Of a DNA stretch of 64,000 nt, positions 41,880 through 51,535 are shown piece after piece. Each line of letters starts with the position of its first letter. The first letter of the stretch is position 1. The stretch spans positions 1-64,000 of the forward strand of contig CAJODL010000002.1 of the NCBI GenBank assembly GCA_905233165.1, in the 5' to 3' direction. Origin of the DNA: an uncultured Prevotella sp. Lineage in GTDB: Bacteria > Bacteroidota > Bacteroidia > Bacteroidales > Bacteroidaceae. Under the pieces are notes generated by a model that ran no database searches, was not told the origin of the DNA, and was given only the letters and a program-made list of their open reading frames with translations. The translations under genes and the position numbers were made by a program.

Positions 41880-44800
41880 ATGAAGAAAATCACTATCACT
41901 TCTCATACGCTATCACACTTTGTTGTGACAGGTGTATGCCTCATTTTCCTTTCTTTGACCCTGCACGCACAACGCCTGCAGCAGCCGTTGGACCGTAGCG
42001 TAGTAGCCGTGAACCGTTCAGGCAGCACCATCCGCAGCGTGACCGCTTCGGGCGGCACAGGCAGCCTCATCTCGTGGCGCAAACTGGCACAGGAGCCGGA
42101 AGGAACCACCTATAATATATATAGGCGTGCAGCCGGCACATCAACCTACACCAAGTTGAACGCCACGCCTCTCAAGGTGACCTGCTACCGGCCCGCGTCG
42201 CTGACGAACAACACCGAGTACGCCGTTACGGCAATCAGTCCCGATGGTGTGGAGGGTGAGAAAAGTGCGCCTTTTCTTTATAAGACGCAGCCTTGGCCCA
42301 ACGTGTGGCTGAACATTGACTTCGACAACACCGTCATTCCACGCAACGACTACCGCACGAAATACTGCTGGCCAATGGACACTGACGGCAACGGCGAATA
42401 CGATGCCGTATTAGTGGACCGCCTCTATGCCGGTGCAGCATCTGGCGAGGAGGATACGGAGAACACATCCACGACAACACACAAGCTGCAGGCCTACCGC
42501 TTCACGGGCGAACTGCTGTGGACGGTCGATATGGGTCCGAACGTGAATATCTGTGCCGGCCAGAACGATATGGTAGTGGCATGGGACATCAACTGCGACG
42601 GACGCTGCGAGGTGCTCATCAAGAGTTCGGACGGCACCCGCTTTTGGGACAAGACAAATGAGACATGGGGCAAGTATGCCAAGGGCAGCACAGTACCCGA
42701 TGTCGATGGCGACGGCATAACCGACTATCGCGACAATTCCACAAAAGTACCGCCGTTCTATGTCTCTGTCATTGACGGCCTTACCGGTGAGGAAATAGCC
42801 TGCAACGAACTGAACTATGCAGAAGCTACCGACGGCAGCGACCAGTATGGGCGAAACACCCGTGCCAAATACATGAGCTTCGGATATGCTGCCATGGAGG
42901 GCCACTTTGCCATCTGCTATCTCGACGGAATCCATCCCTCGCTGGTGATGGAATGTCTGGTACGCACCACGAACAAGACCCACCACAACTATGTCTTTAC
43001 GTGGGATTACGATTGGAACAGTTCTTCCGCCACCAACTGGCATCACTCCCACACCTGGAGCCGCAACGACAAGACGCCATGGCCGGCAGAGTTCCATCAG
43101 CTGCGCGTGGCTGACGTTGATGGCGACGGAACAGACGAGATGATACAGGGCGGATACTCCGTCAATCCCCACACGGGATGGTTTGCCAGCCCGGGCATCG
43201 GACATGGCGACCGTTATATTCTCAGCGACATTGACCCTGACCGTCCCGGACTGGAGGTCTATGCCATACAGCAGAGTGCTCTGTTGGGACAGCTGCTCTA
43301 CGACGCCAAGACTGCCGAGCACATCAAGGAGTGGTATCTGCCCAGCGTATATGACGTAGGACGCGGCGCCTGCCTCGACATGGATGCCTCACGTAAGGGC
43401 TACGAGATATTGAGTTATGCTGACGAATATGTCTATGACTGCAAGGGCGAGAAGACGGGACAGACCCGCTCCGGTTCTATGTTCGAGGGTTGCTGGTGGG
43501 ACGGTGACCTGCAGCGTGAATGGCTCAACAGTCCCGGTGGCAGCGGTTGGGGTACAAACCTGATGGTATCGAAAGTGCTGGGCAACCGTCTGGCAGAGTT
43601 CTCGCAGGAAAGCACCTGGGTAACCCACGCTGCAACAGGCACACGCCCCGCCTTCATGGGTGACATCATCGGCGACTGGCGCGAGGAGGTTTTGATGGCA
43701 AAACAAGACGCCAACATCTGCACGGGACTCGTCGGCTATACCACTGCCATGCCCACCACCTATAGTATATACTGCCTGCAGCAGGATCCGCACTATCGGG
43801 GCGACTGCACTACACGCGGCTACTACCAGCATCCCAATACCGGTTTCTATCTCGGTGGCGATATGCCGATGCCACCCCTGCCACCGGTGTACGAGGCTGA
43901 CGTGCGCAACCAGATGGTCAGCGACAAGAGCGTGATGTTTGACTTGCAGAATGCCAACGGCACTATATTCAACGTGAATGGCGAGGCACCTACTATGCTT
44001 TACCTGATGAATCCTTGTGGTCATGATTATACATTCAACGGCACCGGCACCACCGGCACGGGGCAGCTCATCAAGTCGATGCAGGGAACGGCAACCTTCA
44101 ACTGTAATCTGAACCACACGGGACAGAACATCATCAGTGAGGGAACGCTTTGTGCCAATGGTGAGATTGCAGGACCTGTGGAACTGCGTGCTCGCGGTAC
44201 CCTGAGCGGCAAAGCCATACTGAAGGACACCATCACCTTTGAGGGAGCCCTGAACTACGAAGGCTGCCGCCTCATGCCTGCTGACGGCATTATCACGAGC
44301 AGGAAGAGCATGGTAATCCCCGGAAACGTATATCTGGAAGTGAACGCTGCCATTTCACAAACGGGCAATCCTCTCTGTGGCTGCCTGTCAGTGGAAGGTA
44401 ATCTAACATTCAATGGCACCAACTATATTACCGTTAACCTGCATAGTCAGGAAAGTGCCGAATACGTCATTGCCAAGTGCACAGGTGCGCTGACCTGCGA
44501 CGTCACGAAACTGAAGACACGCGGTCTTGAGGGTATCAACTATGATTTGAAGGTGGTCGATGGCACACAACTGGTGCTTGTCATCAACGACAGCCGCGCA
44601 CCGCAACAGAACGTGGTATGGACTGGAGCCGAGAGCAAGATATGGGACTATAAGGCACAGAACTTCTCCATAGGCAAACCGACTGCCTTCGTCAGTGGAG
44701 ACGCAGTAATCTTCAACAATCAGGCTCAGCAAACCAGCATCTCCGTTCCCGAAAAGATGGTCACAAGTGGCATTTCCTTCGATAACGGCACATTCACGTT

Positions 44801-46373
44801 ATCCGGAAATGGGGGACTGAGTGGCGAAGGAGATCTGACGGTGAACAAAAACGCCAACGTAACCCTGAATATGAAGTATAGCGACTACACCGGCAAAACC
44901 ATCGTCAATGGCGGTACGCTGACGGTGCCAAACTTCTACGACGGTGGACAAGAGAGTGCGCTCGGAGCGGCTACGGCAGGAAAAGGAAACCTGCAACTGA
45001 ACGGTGGCACGCTGGTGCTCTCAAAAGATAATATGGGCACCGACCGCCAGATTACACTCACCGACACTGCAACCATCCGCATCACTCAGAGCAACAGCGC
45101 CCTTTCACTGAAGGGAGCCGTCAGCGGCACTGGTTATCTTGTGAAAGACGGAGCGGGACAGCTCAACTTCACTTACGGCGGAGACAACAACTTTGCAGGA
45201 CTGATTGTCAAGAAGGGTATCGTGGCACAGGGTGCATGGAACGCCACCTTTGGCAAAAGCGGTTCGCCCATGCTGCTGGCCGGAGGCGAGGTGCACCAGA
45301 TAGATGTCAACAGTACCAACACCGTACCGACCTTCAATCATGTGGTCACTGTGCAGGAAGGCACCAACAACAAGATTGTGGGTTCTTCGCGCGGCAAGAT
45401 AAACGGCAGTGTGAAGGGTAATGGTGCACTGACCATTGTGTCGAAATATGTACGTTGCGACATCGGTCTCGACTTCAAGAACTTTGAGGGAACGCTGACC
45501 GCTTCGGGCAGTCAGTGGCGACTGATGACAAATGTCACCGATATGTCCAAGGCCACATTGAAAGTAGATGCTGCCACCAACATTGCCCATTATGGTAGCG
45601 GCAGCGGAAACCAGAAGGCTGCCACACTGAAGATTGGTGCCATCACAGGAACTGCCACCGACGGCGTGCTTGAAGGCCTGACCACGTATCAGATTGGATA
45701 TCTCAATACGGACATGACCTTCTCCGGTCTTTTCAAAGGCAGTGCCATTACTAAAGAAGGTACAGGGCGACTGACACTGAAAACCGCAGGTAGCACATCA
45801 CCTATTACTGTCAATGGTGGAACACTGGAACTCACCAACACTTCTTCCACACCCATCACGACGGGACTGATTACCGTTTCTGCCAATGGCATCATCACGG
45901 GAACAGCCACAGTACAGAACCTGACAATGAAAGAAAAAGCCGTAACGCTCTGCCAGCTTAAGTCATCGGGCAATACGCACCTCACCGTGAAGGGAAACCT
46001 CCAACACAACGGTGATACCATCCTTGTTGTCGTACCGACTTCACGCAAACTCAACGTGGGCGATGAAATTACTATATATAATGTAAGCGGCACACACACT
46101 GGAACATTCTTCGTGAAGGTGGACGACGGTGGCATGGGGTATGTATTCGACAGCTCCACATTACTCACTGACGGCAAGCTGCGCGTAACAAGCATTACGA
46201 AGATTCAAGCGACAGCCATATCTGCTGATGACGTGGTAGATATATACAATTCCAATGGTATCTGTCTCTGCAAACAGAAGCAATACGCTGAGGCGTTGGC
46301 CACACTCCACCCTGGCACATACGTTGTTGTCCGTGGACGTGAGACATTCAAAATAACAATTAACCAATGGTAA
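41880..46373 (+). CDS. Giant rhamnogalacturonan lyase (PL11) with beta-helix repeats and T9SS sorting domain
   Basis: A 1497-residue secreted protein. After the signal (about residues 1-31) is a PL11 rhamnogalacturonan lyase (about 33-640): LDRSVVAVNRSGSTIRSVT, the Fn3-like strand region, calcium-type loops DTDGNGEYD and DVDGDGITDYRD, and ISFGYAAMEGHF-like strands. PL11 enzymes cleave rhamnogalacturonan-I. Residues about 700-1430 are repeats of autotransporter type (SGTGYLVKDGAGQLNF, KTIVNGGTLTVPN). The last 60 residues (DVVDIYNSNGICLCKQKQ, LHPGTYVVVRGRETFKITI) match a type A sorting domain for type IX secretion, predicting cell-surface display. Typical PL11 proteins are about 600-700 residues, so the added 850 are unusual. 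It overlaps the next gene by 7 nt. Confidence 0.88.
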   Translation: MKKITITSHTLSHFVVTGVCLIFLSLTLHAQRLQQPLDRSVVAVNRSGSTIRSVTASGGTGSLISWRKLAQEPEGTTYNIYRRAAGTSTYTKLNATPLKVTCYRPASLTNNTEYAVTAISPDGVEGEKSAPFLYKTQPWPNVWLNIDFDNTVIPRNDYRTKYCWPMDTDGNGEYDAVLVDRLYAGAASGEEDTENTSTTTHKLQAYRFTGELLWTVDMGPNVNICAGQNDMVVAWDINCDGRCEVLIKSSDGTRFWDKTNETWGKYAKGSTVPDVDGDGITDYRDNSTKVPPFYVSVIDGLTGEEIACNELNYAEATDGSDQYGRNTRAKYMSFGYAAMEGHFAICYLDGIHPSLVMECLVRTTNKTHHNYVFTWDYDWNSSSATNWHHSHTWSRNDKTPWPAEFHQLRVADVDGDGTDEMIQGGYSVNPHTGWFASPGIGHGDRYILSDIDPDRPGLEVYAIQQSALLGQLLYDAKTAEHIKEWYLPSVYDVGRGACLDMDASRKGYEILSYADEYVYDCKGEKTGQTRSGSMFEGCWWDGDLQREWLNSPGGSGWGTNLMVSKVLGNRLAEFSQESTWVTHAATGTRPAFMGDIIGDWREEVLMAKQDANICTGLVGYTTAMPTTYSIYCLQQDPHYRGDCTTRGYYQHPNTGFYLGGDMPMPPLPPVYEADVRNQMVSDKSVMFDLQNANGTIFNVNGEAPTMLYLMNPCGHDYTFNGTGTTGTGQLIKSMQGTATFNCNLNHTGQNIISEGTLCANGEIAGPVELRARGTLSGKAILKDTITFEGALNYEGCRLMPADGIITSRKSMVIPGNVYLEVNAAISQTGNPLCGCLSVEGNLTFNGTNYITVNLHSQESAEYVIAKCTGALTCDVTKLKTRGLEGINYDLKVVDGTQLVLVINDSRAPQQNVVWTGAESKIWDYKAQNFSIGKPTAFVSGDAVIFNNQAQQTSISVPEKMVTSGISFDNGTFTLSGNGGLSGEGDLTVNKNANVTLNMKYSDYTGKTIVNGGTLTVPNFYDGGQESALGAATAGKGNLQLNGGTLVLSKDNMGTDRQITLTDTATIRITQSNSALSLKGAVSGTGYLVKDGAGQLNFTYGGDNNFAGLIVKKGIVAQGAWNATFGKSGSPMLLAGGEVHQIDVNSTNTVPTFNHVVTVQEGTNNKIVGSSRGKINGSVKGNGALTIVSKYVRCDIGLDFKNFEGTLTASGSQWRLMTNVTDMSKATLKVDAATNIAHYGSGSGNQKAATLKIGAITGTATDGVLEGLTTYQIGYLNTDMTFSGLFKGSAITKEGTGRLTLKTAGSTSPITVNGGTLELTNTSSTPITTGLITVSANGIITGTATVQNLTMKEKAVTLCQLKSSGNTHLTVKGNLQHNGDTILVVVPTSRKLNVGDEITIYNVSGTHTGTFFVKVDDGGMGYVFDSSTLLTDGKLRVTSITKIQATAISADDVVDIYNSNGICLCKQKQYAEALATLHPGTYVVVRGRETFKITINQW

Positions 46374-48001
46374 AGGAACAGCAAATACGTGTCACCCCGC
46401 AGGTGGCATACAACGAACAGAACATCATCGAGTACGTCAGCCGCGAGATGGGCATCGACAGACGGACTGTGACGCATTTGCACATCCTGAAGAAGAGCAT
46501 CGACGCAAGGCAGAAACAGATATACATAAACCTGACCCTACGCATCTTCATAAACGAAGAGCCTACCGACGAGGAATATGTAAAGACGGAATATCCTGAC
46601 GTCTCGAACGCTCCGCAGGTAATCGTCGTGGGAGCCGGACCGTGCGGACTGTTTGCGGCCCTGAAGCTGATAGAGCTGGGACTGAAGCCCATCATCTTGG
46701 AACGCGGCAAGGATGTGCGGGAACGCAAGAAGGACCTCGCCATGATTAAGTCACAGCAGAGCGTTGACCCCGAGAGCAACTACTGCTTTGGCGAAGGCGG
46801 TGCCGGTGCGTATTCTGACGGAAAGCTTTATACCCGCTCAAAGAAACGCGGCAACATAGAGAAGATACTGAATGTCTTTTGCCAGTTCGGGGCGAGCACC
46901 AGCATTCTCTCCGACGCCCACCCACACATCGGAACCGACAAGCTGCCCCGCGTAATAGAGAATATGAGGAAACAGATTCTGGCATCCGGCGGCGAGGTAC
47001 ACTTCCAGACAAAGATGACAGAACTGCTGATTAAAGACGGCGAAGTTATAGGAGTGCAAGCAGTTCAAGGCGAATTAGGAATTAGGAATGAGGAATTAGG
47101 AATGAGAAATGAGAAGGCGGCAGCAAATTCTTCACTCTTCACTCTTCACTCTTCACTCTATTACGGTCCTGTTATTCTTGCTACCGGTCATAGTGCAAGG
47201 GACGTATATCGCTATCTGGCAAAGACTGACAGCCACCTTATAGAAGCCAAGGGCATTGCGGTCGGAGTGCGTTTGGAGCATCCGTCGGCATTGATTGACA
47301 AGATACAATATCACTCCTCCGCAGGTCGTGGCAAGTATCTGCCGGCAGCGGAATATTCTTTCGTGACGCAGGTCGATGGCCGTGGGGTCTATTCTTTCTG
47401 CATGTGTCCGGGCGGTTTCGTAATACCGGCAGCAACAGGGCCGGAACAGATAGTAGTGAACGGCATGTCACCAAGCGACCGCAACGGACAATGGAGCAAT
47501 TCCGGTATGGTGGTAGAGGTACGGCCGGAGGATATCGGAGAAGGACAGGATGCCCTCAGCATGATGAGGTATCAGGAGGAACTGGAACGCATGTGCTGGC
47601 AGCAAGGCAACATGAAACAGACAGCACCGGCACAACGCATGAGCGACTTTGTCAACGGCCGCCTCTCATACGACCTGCCCAGGACGAGCTATGCCCCAGG
47701 CGTCATCTCTTCCCCACTCCACTTCTGGTTGCCAAAGCCCATCTCCAAGCGCCTGCAGGAAGGATTTAAGACATTCGGCAAGCAGAGACACGGCTTCCTC
47801 ACCAACGAAGCCCTGATGATTGGCGTGGAGACACGCACCTCGGCACCGGTCCGCATCACCCGTGACCCAGAGACGCTCTGCAGCATCGCAATACGCGGAT
47901 TATACCCCGCCGGAGAGGGCGCAGGATATGCCGGAGGTATCGTTTCAGCTGCCATAGACGGAGAAAGGGCGGCGCAAATGGTTAAGGAATTTTTAAAGTA
48001 A
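46367..48001 (+). CDS. FAD-dependent oxidoreductase (uncharacterised dehydrogenase family)
   Basis: A 544-residue cytoplasmic flavoprotein of the widespread 'FAD-dependent dehydrogenase' family. After an N-terminal alpha/beta domain of about 80 residues it has the Rossmann motif VIVVGAGPCGLFAALKLIE, GEGGAGAYSDGKLYTR, VILATGHSARDVYRYL, MCPGGFVIPA and the closing GLYPAGEGAGYAGGIVSAAIDG. The substrate is unknown. Residues about 234-265 (GELGIRNEELGMRNE then SSLFTLHSSLY) are encoded by the same short repeats found between genes; the insertion keeps frame and sits just before the ILATGHS strand. It starts inside the PL11 3' end (7-nt overlap), a functional mismatch that suggests chance adjacency. 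Confidence 0.87.
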   Translation: MVKEQQIRVTPQVAYNEQNIIEYVSREMGIDRRTVTHLHILKKSIDARQKQIYINLTLRIFINEEPTDEEYVKTEYPDVSNAPQVIVVGAGPCGLFAALKLIELGLKPIILERGKDVRERKKDLAMIKSQQSVDPESNYCFGEGGAGAYSDGKLYTRSKKRGNIEKILNVFCQFGASTSILSDAHPHIGTDKLPRVIENMRKQILASGGEVHFQTKMTELLIKDGEVIGVQAVQGELGIRNEELGMRNEKAAANSSLFTLHSSLYYGPVILATGHSARDVYRYLAKTDSHLIEAKGIAVGVRLEHPSALIDKIQYHSSAGRGKYLPAAEYSFVTQVDGRGVYSFCMCPGGFVIPAATGPEQIVVNGMSPSDRNGQWSNSGMVVEVRPEDIGEGQDALSMMRYQEELERMCWQQGNMKQTAPAQRMSDFVNGRLSYDLPRTSYAPGVISSPLHFWLPKPISKRLQEGFKTFGKQRHGFLTNEALMIGVETRTSAPVRITRDPETLCSIAIRGLYPAGEGAGYAGGIVSAAIDGERAAQMVKEFLK

Positions 48002-48014
48002 CGACATTATTACT

Positions 48015-48046
48015 AATTCCCGTTAATATGAGGCGGGGAATTTTTA
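48015..48046 (+). terminator. Terminator after the FAD oxidoreductase
   Basis: AATTCCC (48015-48021) pairs with GGGAATT (48036-48042), extended by a C-G pair, and is followed by TTT. Confidence 0.6.
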
Positions 48047-48107
48047 AAAAAACTCAATAATAAGCAAAAAAATGGAGGAAAACTAATGACACAATGGTCT
48101 TTTTTAT

Positions 48108-48115
48108 TACTTTTG
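48108..48115 (+). promoter_or_regulatory. Promoter -7 element of the Do protease gene
   Basis: TACTTTTG, 64 nt before the ATG. No clear TTG is present at 20-bp spacing, so it may need another factor. Confidence 0.6.
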
Positions 48116-48178
48116 CACTCGCAAATTAACAAAAAACTATAAGTTAGTTAACATATCTCTATTTTAAGCACAATAATT

Positions 48179-49648
48179 ATGAAAAATCTAAAGAGTTATT
48201 TAATTACAGCAGCATGCGTAGTGAGTATCGCATTCTCTGCTGGAGCATTTATTCAGGTAAACGCAGCACATCCCGCAGCTCCTGCCCCTGCCGTAGCAGG
48301 ACAGCCTGTAGATCTTACTTATGCGGCAGACAAGGCTCTGCCTGCCGTAGTACATATTAAGTATGTGCAGAATGCAAAGACAAAGACTGTAGAGGTAGAG
48401 TCAAATCCGTTCGGAGACTTCTTCGACCCATTCGGATTCTTTGGCAATCCTGGCAACGGAAGACGTCAGCAGCAAGTGCAGACTCCTAAGAAGGAGGCTT
48501 CCGGCTCTGGTGTCATAATCTCTACCGACGGATATATCGTAACAAACAACCACGTGGTAGATGGCGCTGACGAACTGACGGTAACCCTTAACGACAACAG
48601 GGAGTTTTCCGCAACAATCATCGGCACCGACAAGACTACCGACCTTGCTCTCATAAAGATTTCCGCAAAGGACCTGCCTGCTCTTCCGATAGGTGATTCT
48701 GACAAGTTGAGAGTAGGCGAATGGGTGCTTGCAGTAGGCAATCCATTCAACCTCACCAGCACCGTTACCGCCGGTATCGTAAGTGCTAAGGCACGTTCTC
48801 TTGGTGCCAATGGTGTAGAGTCTTTCATACAGACCGATGCAGCCATAAACCAAGGCAACTCTGGTGGTGCTCTCGTAAACACCCGTGGTGAGCTGGTAGG
48901 CATCAACGCTATGCTTTATTCCCAGACAGGTTCTTACGCCGGCTATGGTTTCGCTATTCCTACGACCATCATGAACAAGGTGGTTGACGACATCAAGAAG
49001 TACGGTCAGGTACAGCGCGCTCTGCTCGGCATTATGGGTGTTGATGCACACAAGTGGATTGATGCTCAGAAAGCACAGGAGAAGGAAGTTGACCTTGGTG
49101 TAAACGAAGGTGTATATGTAGATAAGGTAGAGCCAGACGGTGCCGGTGCCGATGCAGGTCTTGAGCAAGGTGACGTCATAACGTCTATTGACGGCAAAAA
49201 GATAACCAAGATGGCAGAACTGCAGGAATATATGGCAACAAAGCGCCCTGGCGACAAGATTAGCATTACCTACGTTCACAACAAGAAGACAAAGAATTCA
49301 ACCATTACTTTGAAGAATGCTCAGGGCAATACCGGTGTTGTAAAGCAGGCTGACCTCGACATCTTGGGAGCAAACTTCCGCGAGATTACCGACCAGCAGA
49401 AGGAACACCTCAAGATTGGCTATGGTCTTGAAGTAATAAAGGTCAACAACGGTGCCTTGAAGAATGCCGGCATCGCACGCGGCTTCATCATCCAGAAGGT
49501 CAACGACGAAGTAGTAAAGACTATCGACGACATACAGAAGCTCGTGAAGGAGGCAAGTACCTCAAAGGATCCTGTTCTCTACATCCAGGGTGTATATCCA
49601 ACAGGCAAGAAGGGTTACTTCGCTGTACCTCTCGAGGAAAGTAAGTAA
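48179..49648 (+). CDS. Do-family (DegP/HtrA-like) periplasmic serine protease
   Basis: A 489-residue exported protease and chaperone for misfolded envelope proteins. Signal peptide at about residues 1-30. The trypsin-like domain has the catalytic triad in TNNHVVDG (His, about 124), TTDLALIK (Asp, about 155) and NQGNSGGALVN (Ser, about 227). Two PDZ domains follow (EGVYVDKVEPDGAGADAGLE; RGFIIQKVNDEVV). The linker after the signal is Ala/Pro-rich. It is monocistronic with its own promoter and a strong shared terminator. Confidence 0.95.
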   Translation: MKNLKSYLITAACVVSIAFSAGAFIQVNAAHPAAPAPAVAGQPVDLTYAADKALPAVVHIKYVQNAKTKTVEVESNPFGDFFDPFGFFGNPGNGRRQQQVQTPKKEASGSGVIISTDGYIVTNNHVVDGADELTVTLNDNREFSATIIGTDKTTDLALIKISAKDLPALPIGDSDKLRVGEWVLAVGNPFNLTSTVTAGIVSAKARSLGANGVESFIQTDAAINQGNSGGALVNTRGELVGINAMLYSQTGSYAGYGFAIPTTIMNKVVDDIKKYGQVQRALLGIMGVDAHKWIDAQKAQEKEVDLGVNEGVYVDKVEPDGAGADAGLEQGDVITSIDGKKITKMAELQEYMATKRPGDKISITYVHNKKTKNSTITLKNAQGNTGVVKQADLDILGANFREITDQQKEHLKIGYGLEVIKVNNGALKNAGIARGFIIQKVNDEVVKTIDDIQKLVKEASTSKDPVLYIQGVYPTGKKGYFAVPLEESK

Positions 49649-49668
49649 GCGACTTCATAATAACACAC

Positions 49669-49710
49669 AAAAACTCCCCTCGGCAGAATCGCCAAGGGGA
49701 GTTTTTTTTA
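49669..49710. terminator. Strong bidirectional terminator
   Basis: AAACTCCCCTCGGC (49671-49684) pairs with GCCAAGGGGAGTTT (49691-49704) with one mismatch and runs into eight T residues. On the minus strand it also follows the alanine dehydrogenase gene. Confidence 0.85.
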
Positions 49711-49724
49711 TTGAGGAGTATAGA

Positions 49725-49750
49725 CCTATTGGTCCTATTAGTCCAATAGG
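49725..49750. repeat. CCTATTGG/CCAATAGG inverted repeat
   Basis: Perfect 8-bp arms around 10 nt, built from TCCTATTGGTC-type units. A similar string, TCCTATTGGTCTAATTGGACC, lies at 54648-54668 between hppA and rnhB, so this is a dispersed family of short repeats. It overlaps the 3' edge of the alanine dehydrogenase region. Confidence 0.5.
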
Positions 49751-49751
49751 A

Positions 49752-50852
49752 CTATTTGCCCTCATAGGGCAGTCCGTACAAATCTGCTACTGGTTTGAAT
49801 GTAACCTTGCCTTCTACGATATTCAAGCCTTTTGCCAGAGCCGCATCATCTTTGCAGGCCTGCTGCCATCCTTTGTCGGCCAAAGCCACAGCATACTTCA
49901 GTGTTGCATTTGTCAGGGCCAGCGTCGAGGTGTTAGGAACAGCACCCGGAATATTTGCCACGCAATAGTGTACGATACCTTCTTCTATATATACAGGTTC
50001 GCTGTGGGTCGTCGGACGTGATGTCTCGAAGCATCCGCCTTGGTCGATAGCCACATCCACAAGCACCGTTCCGGGCTCCATCAGTTTCAGCATCTCCCTC
50101 GTTATCAGGTGAGGCGTCTTGTCGCCTGGCACCAGTACGCTACCTATTACTATATCTACTGTAGGCAGCAGCTGGCGAATATTATGCTCCGATGAATATA
50201 ATGTATGCACATTAGCAGGCGTCTCTATGTCGAGCTGACGCAGACGCGGCAGGGAAATGTCGGAAATCGTTACATCGGCACCCAGACCTGCTGCCATACG
50301 GGCAGCCGCCTCTCCTACTACGCCGCCGCCCAACACCAGCACCTTGGCAGGGCTTACTCCAGGCACACCACTTATCAGCTTGCCCTTTCCGCCCTGAGTC
50401 TTCTGCAGGTAGTACGCACCGTTCAGCGTTGCCATACGTCCTGCCACCTCGCTCATAGGCTGCAACAGAGGCAGAGAGCCGTTAGGCAACTGCACCGTCT
50501 CATACGCAAGACAAACTGCGCCGCTCTTCAGCATAGCGTCCGTCAGTTCCTTCTCGCTGGCGAAGTGGAAATACGTAAACAGCAACTGTCCCTTGCGAAC
50601 AAGTCCATACTCCTGCTCTATCGGTTCCTTCACCTTCACTATCATGTCGCATTCGCCATATACCGCCTCAATAGTCGGCAATATACGCGCACCAGCCTTC
50701 ACATACTCATCATCGGAGAATCCACTCCCCTCGCCTGCCGTATGCTGCACGCTGACCTCATGTCCGTGACGCACCAGTTCTGCAACTCCCGCAGGTGTCA
50801 TACCAACGCGGTTCTCATTATTCTTAATCTCTTTTGGAATTCCTACTTTCAT
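49752..50852 (-). CDS. ald: Alanine dehydrogenase
   Basis: Reversibly converts L-alanine and NAD+ to pyruvate, ammonia and NADH. The 366-residue protein has [20 protein letters not shown], the substrate-binding Lys in IVKVKEP and His in FTYFHFAS, the nucleotide-binding fold [20 protein letters not shown], and the active-site Asp in [14 protein letters not shown]. Length and motifs are normal. It is monocistronic with a promoter at 50930-50960. Confidence 0.95.
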   Translation of the reverse strand: MKVGIPKEIKNNENRVGMTPAGVAELVRHGHEVSVQHTAGEGSGFSDDEYVKAGARILPTIEAVYGECDMIVKVKEPIEQEYGLVRKGQLLFTYFHFASEKELTDAMLKSGAVCLAYETVQLPNGSLPLLQPMSEVAGRMATLNGAYYLQKTQGGKGKLISGVPGVSPAKVLVLGGGVVGEAAARMAAGLGADVTISDISLPRLRQLDIETPANVHTLYSSEHNIRQLLPTVDIVIGSVLVPGDKTPHLITREMLKLMEPGTVLVDVAIDQGGCFETSRPTTHSEPVYIEEGIVHYCVANIPGAVPNTSTLALTNATLKYAVALADKGWQQACKDDAALAKGLNIVEGKVTFKPVADLYGLPYEGK

Positions 50853-50929
50853 AGTCTGTTTGTGTTTAGTTATTGATTATATTGTTTAAAGATTAGCTAT
50901 ATAACATCAGAGAATCCACTCTTTGGGTG

Positions 50930-50960
50930 CAAAGGTACGATTAAGTTATGAATAATGCAA
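50930..50960 (-). promoter_or_regulatory. ald promoter
   Basis: On the minus strand, TTG (50958-50960), 20 bp, TACCTTTG (50930-50937), giving a leader of about 70 nt. Confidence 0.75.
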
Positions 50961-51488
50961 AAAAATAAGAATTTATTTTTGTTTTGGGCATTATCATGAC
51001 GAATTACCATTCTTACACCTAAAGGTATAAGCGTGCAGAGCCCGATTACGACCGTCTTACATCATCCCTTATCCATCATCCTTCTTCCATCAGACATCTT
51101 ACCCCTACTCTACCCAGCCTTTAAGTGTCTTAGCTCCTTCGTGGAGCATAGGCGTAGCATAGGCGTAGGATAGGCGTAGCATAGGAGAAGCCTACAGCAT
51201 TTTTAAGGGCATTCCGTTGTCGTTTTCCGATGATTTTTACCCCCCTAAAAAAATGAACGTTTTCGTTAAGCCAAATGAGCAGAATAAAGTTTACTTAGAC
51301 TATGCCATGGCGAGAAAAGGTCAGATAAAATCCAACATATGTTCGTGGCCCGCCGAAGCTATGTTACTTGGCCCACATAAAAATAGAGTAAAACGAAAAA
51401 ATGCTGAGTTACTCACTTTTTTGATGTAACAGACAAGAAAACAACGAGTTAAGTAAGTGAGGTTAAGAGTGTAAAGGTTTGAATAAAA
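50961..51488. other. Gene-poor interval with an 11-bp tandem repeat
   Basis: Between the ald promoter and the nuclease terminator there is no convincing gene. It holds a C/T-rich stretch (51058-51120, CATCC-type repeats) and the tandem repeat listed separately. A 70-codon plus-strand ORF (51217-51429) has no recognisable motif and no promoter, and is not called. Part of the interval may be a decayed gene. Confidence 0.4.
51133..51189. repeat. GCATAGGCGTA tandem repeat, four 11-bp units, with hairpin
   Basis: Units start at 51146, 51157, 51168 (GGATAGGCGTA) and 51179 (GCATAGGAGAA). A GCTCC/GGAGC hairpin with a TTCGT loop (51133-51147) abuts the first unit. The period is half of the 21-22 bp seen in other arrays in the window. 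Confidence 0.7.
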
Positions 51489-51522
51489 AAACTCGTCAAA
51501 CATTATTAGTTCTGACGAGTTT
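51489..51522 (-). terminator. Terminator of the PD-(D/E)XK gene
   Basis: On the minus strand, AAACTCGTCA, a 14-nt loop, TGACGAGTTT, then further T residues. It starts 14 nt after the stop codon. Confidence 0.8.
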
Positions 51523-51535
51523 ATAAATATTTACT

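Noticed and set aside
51217..51429. 70-codon plus-strand ORF in the gap between ald and the nuclease gene
   Set aside because: No motif, no promoter, and composition unlike neighbouring genes; it could be a decayed remnant but cannot be supported.
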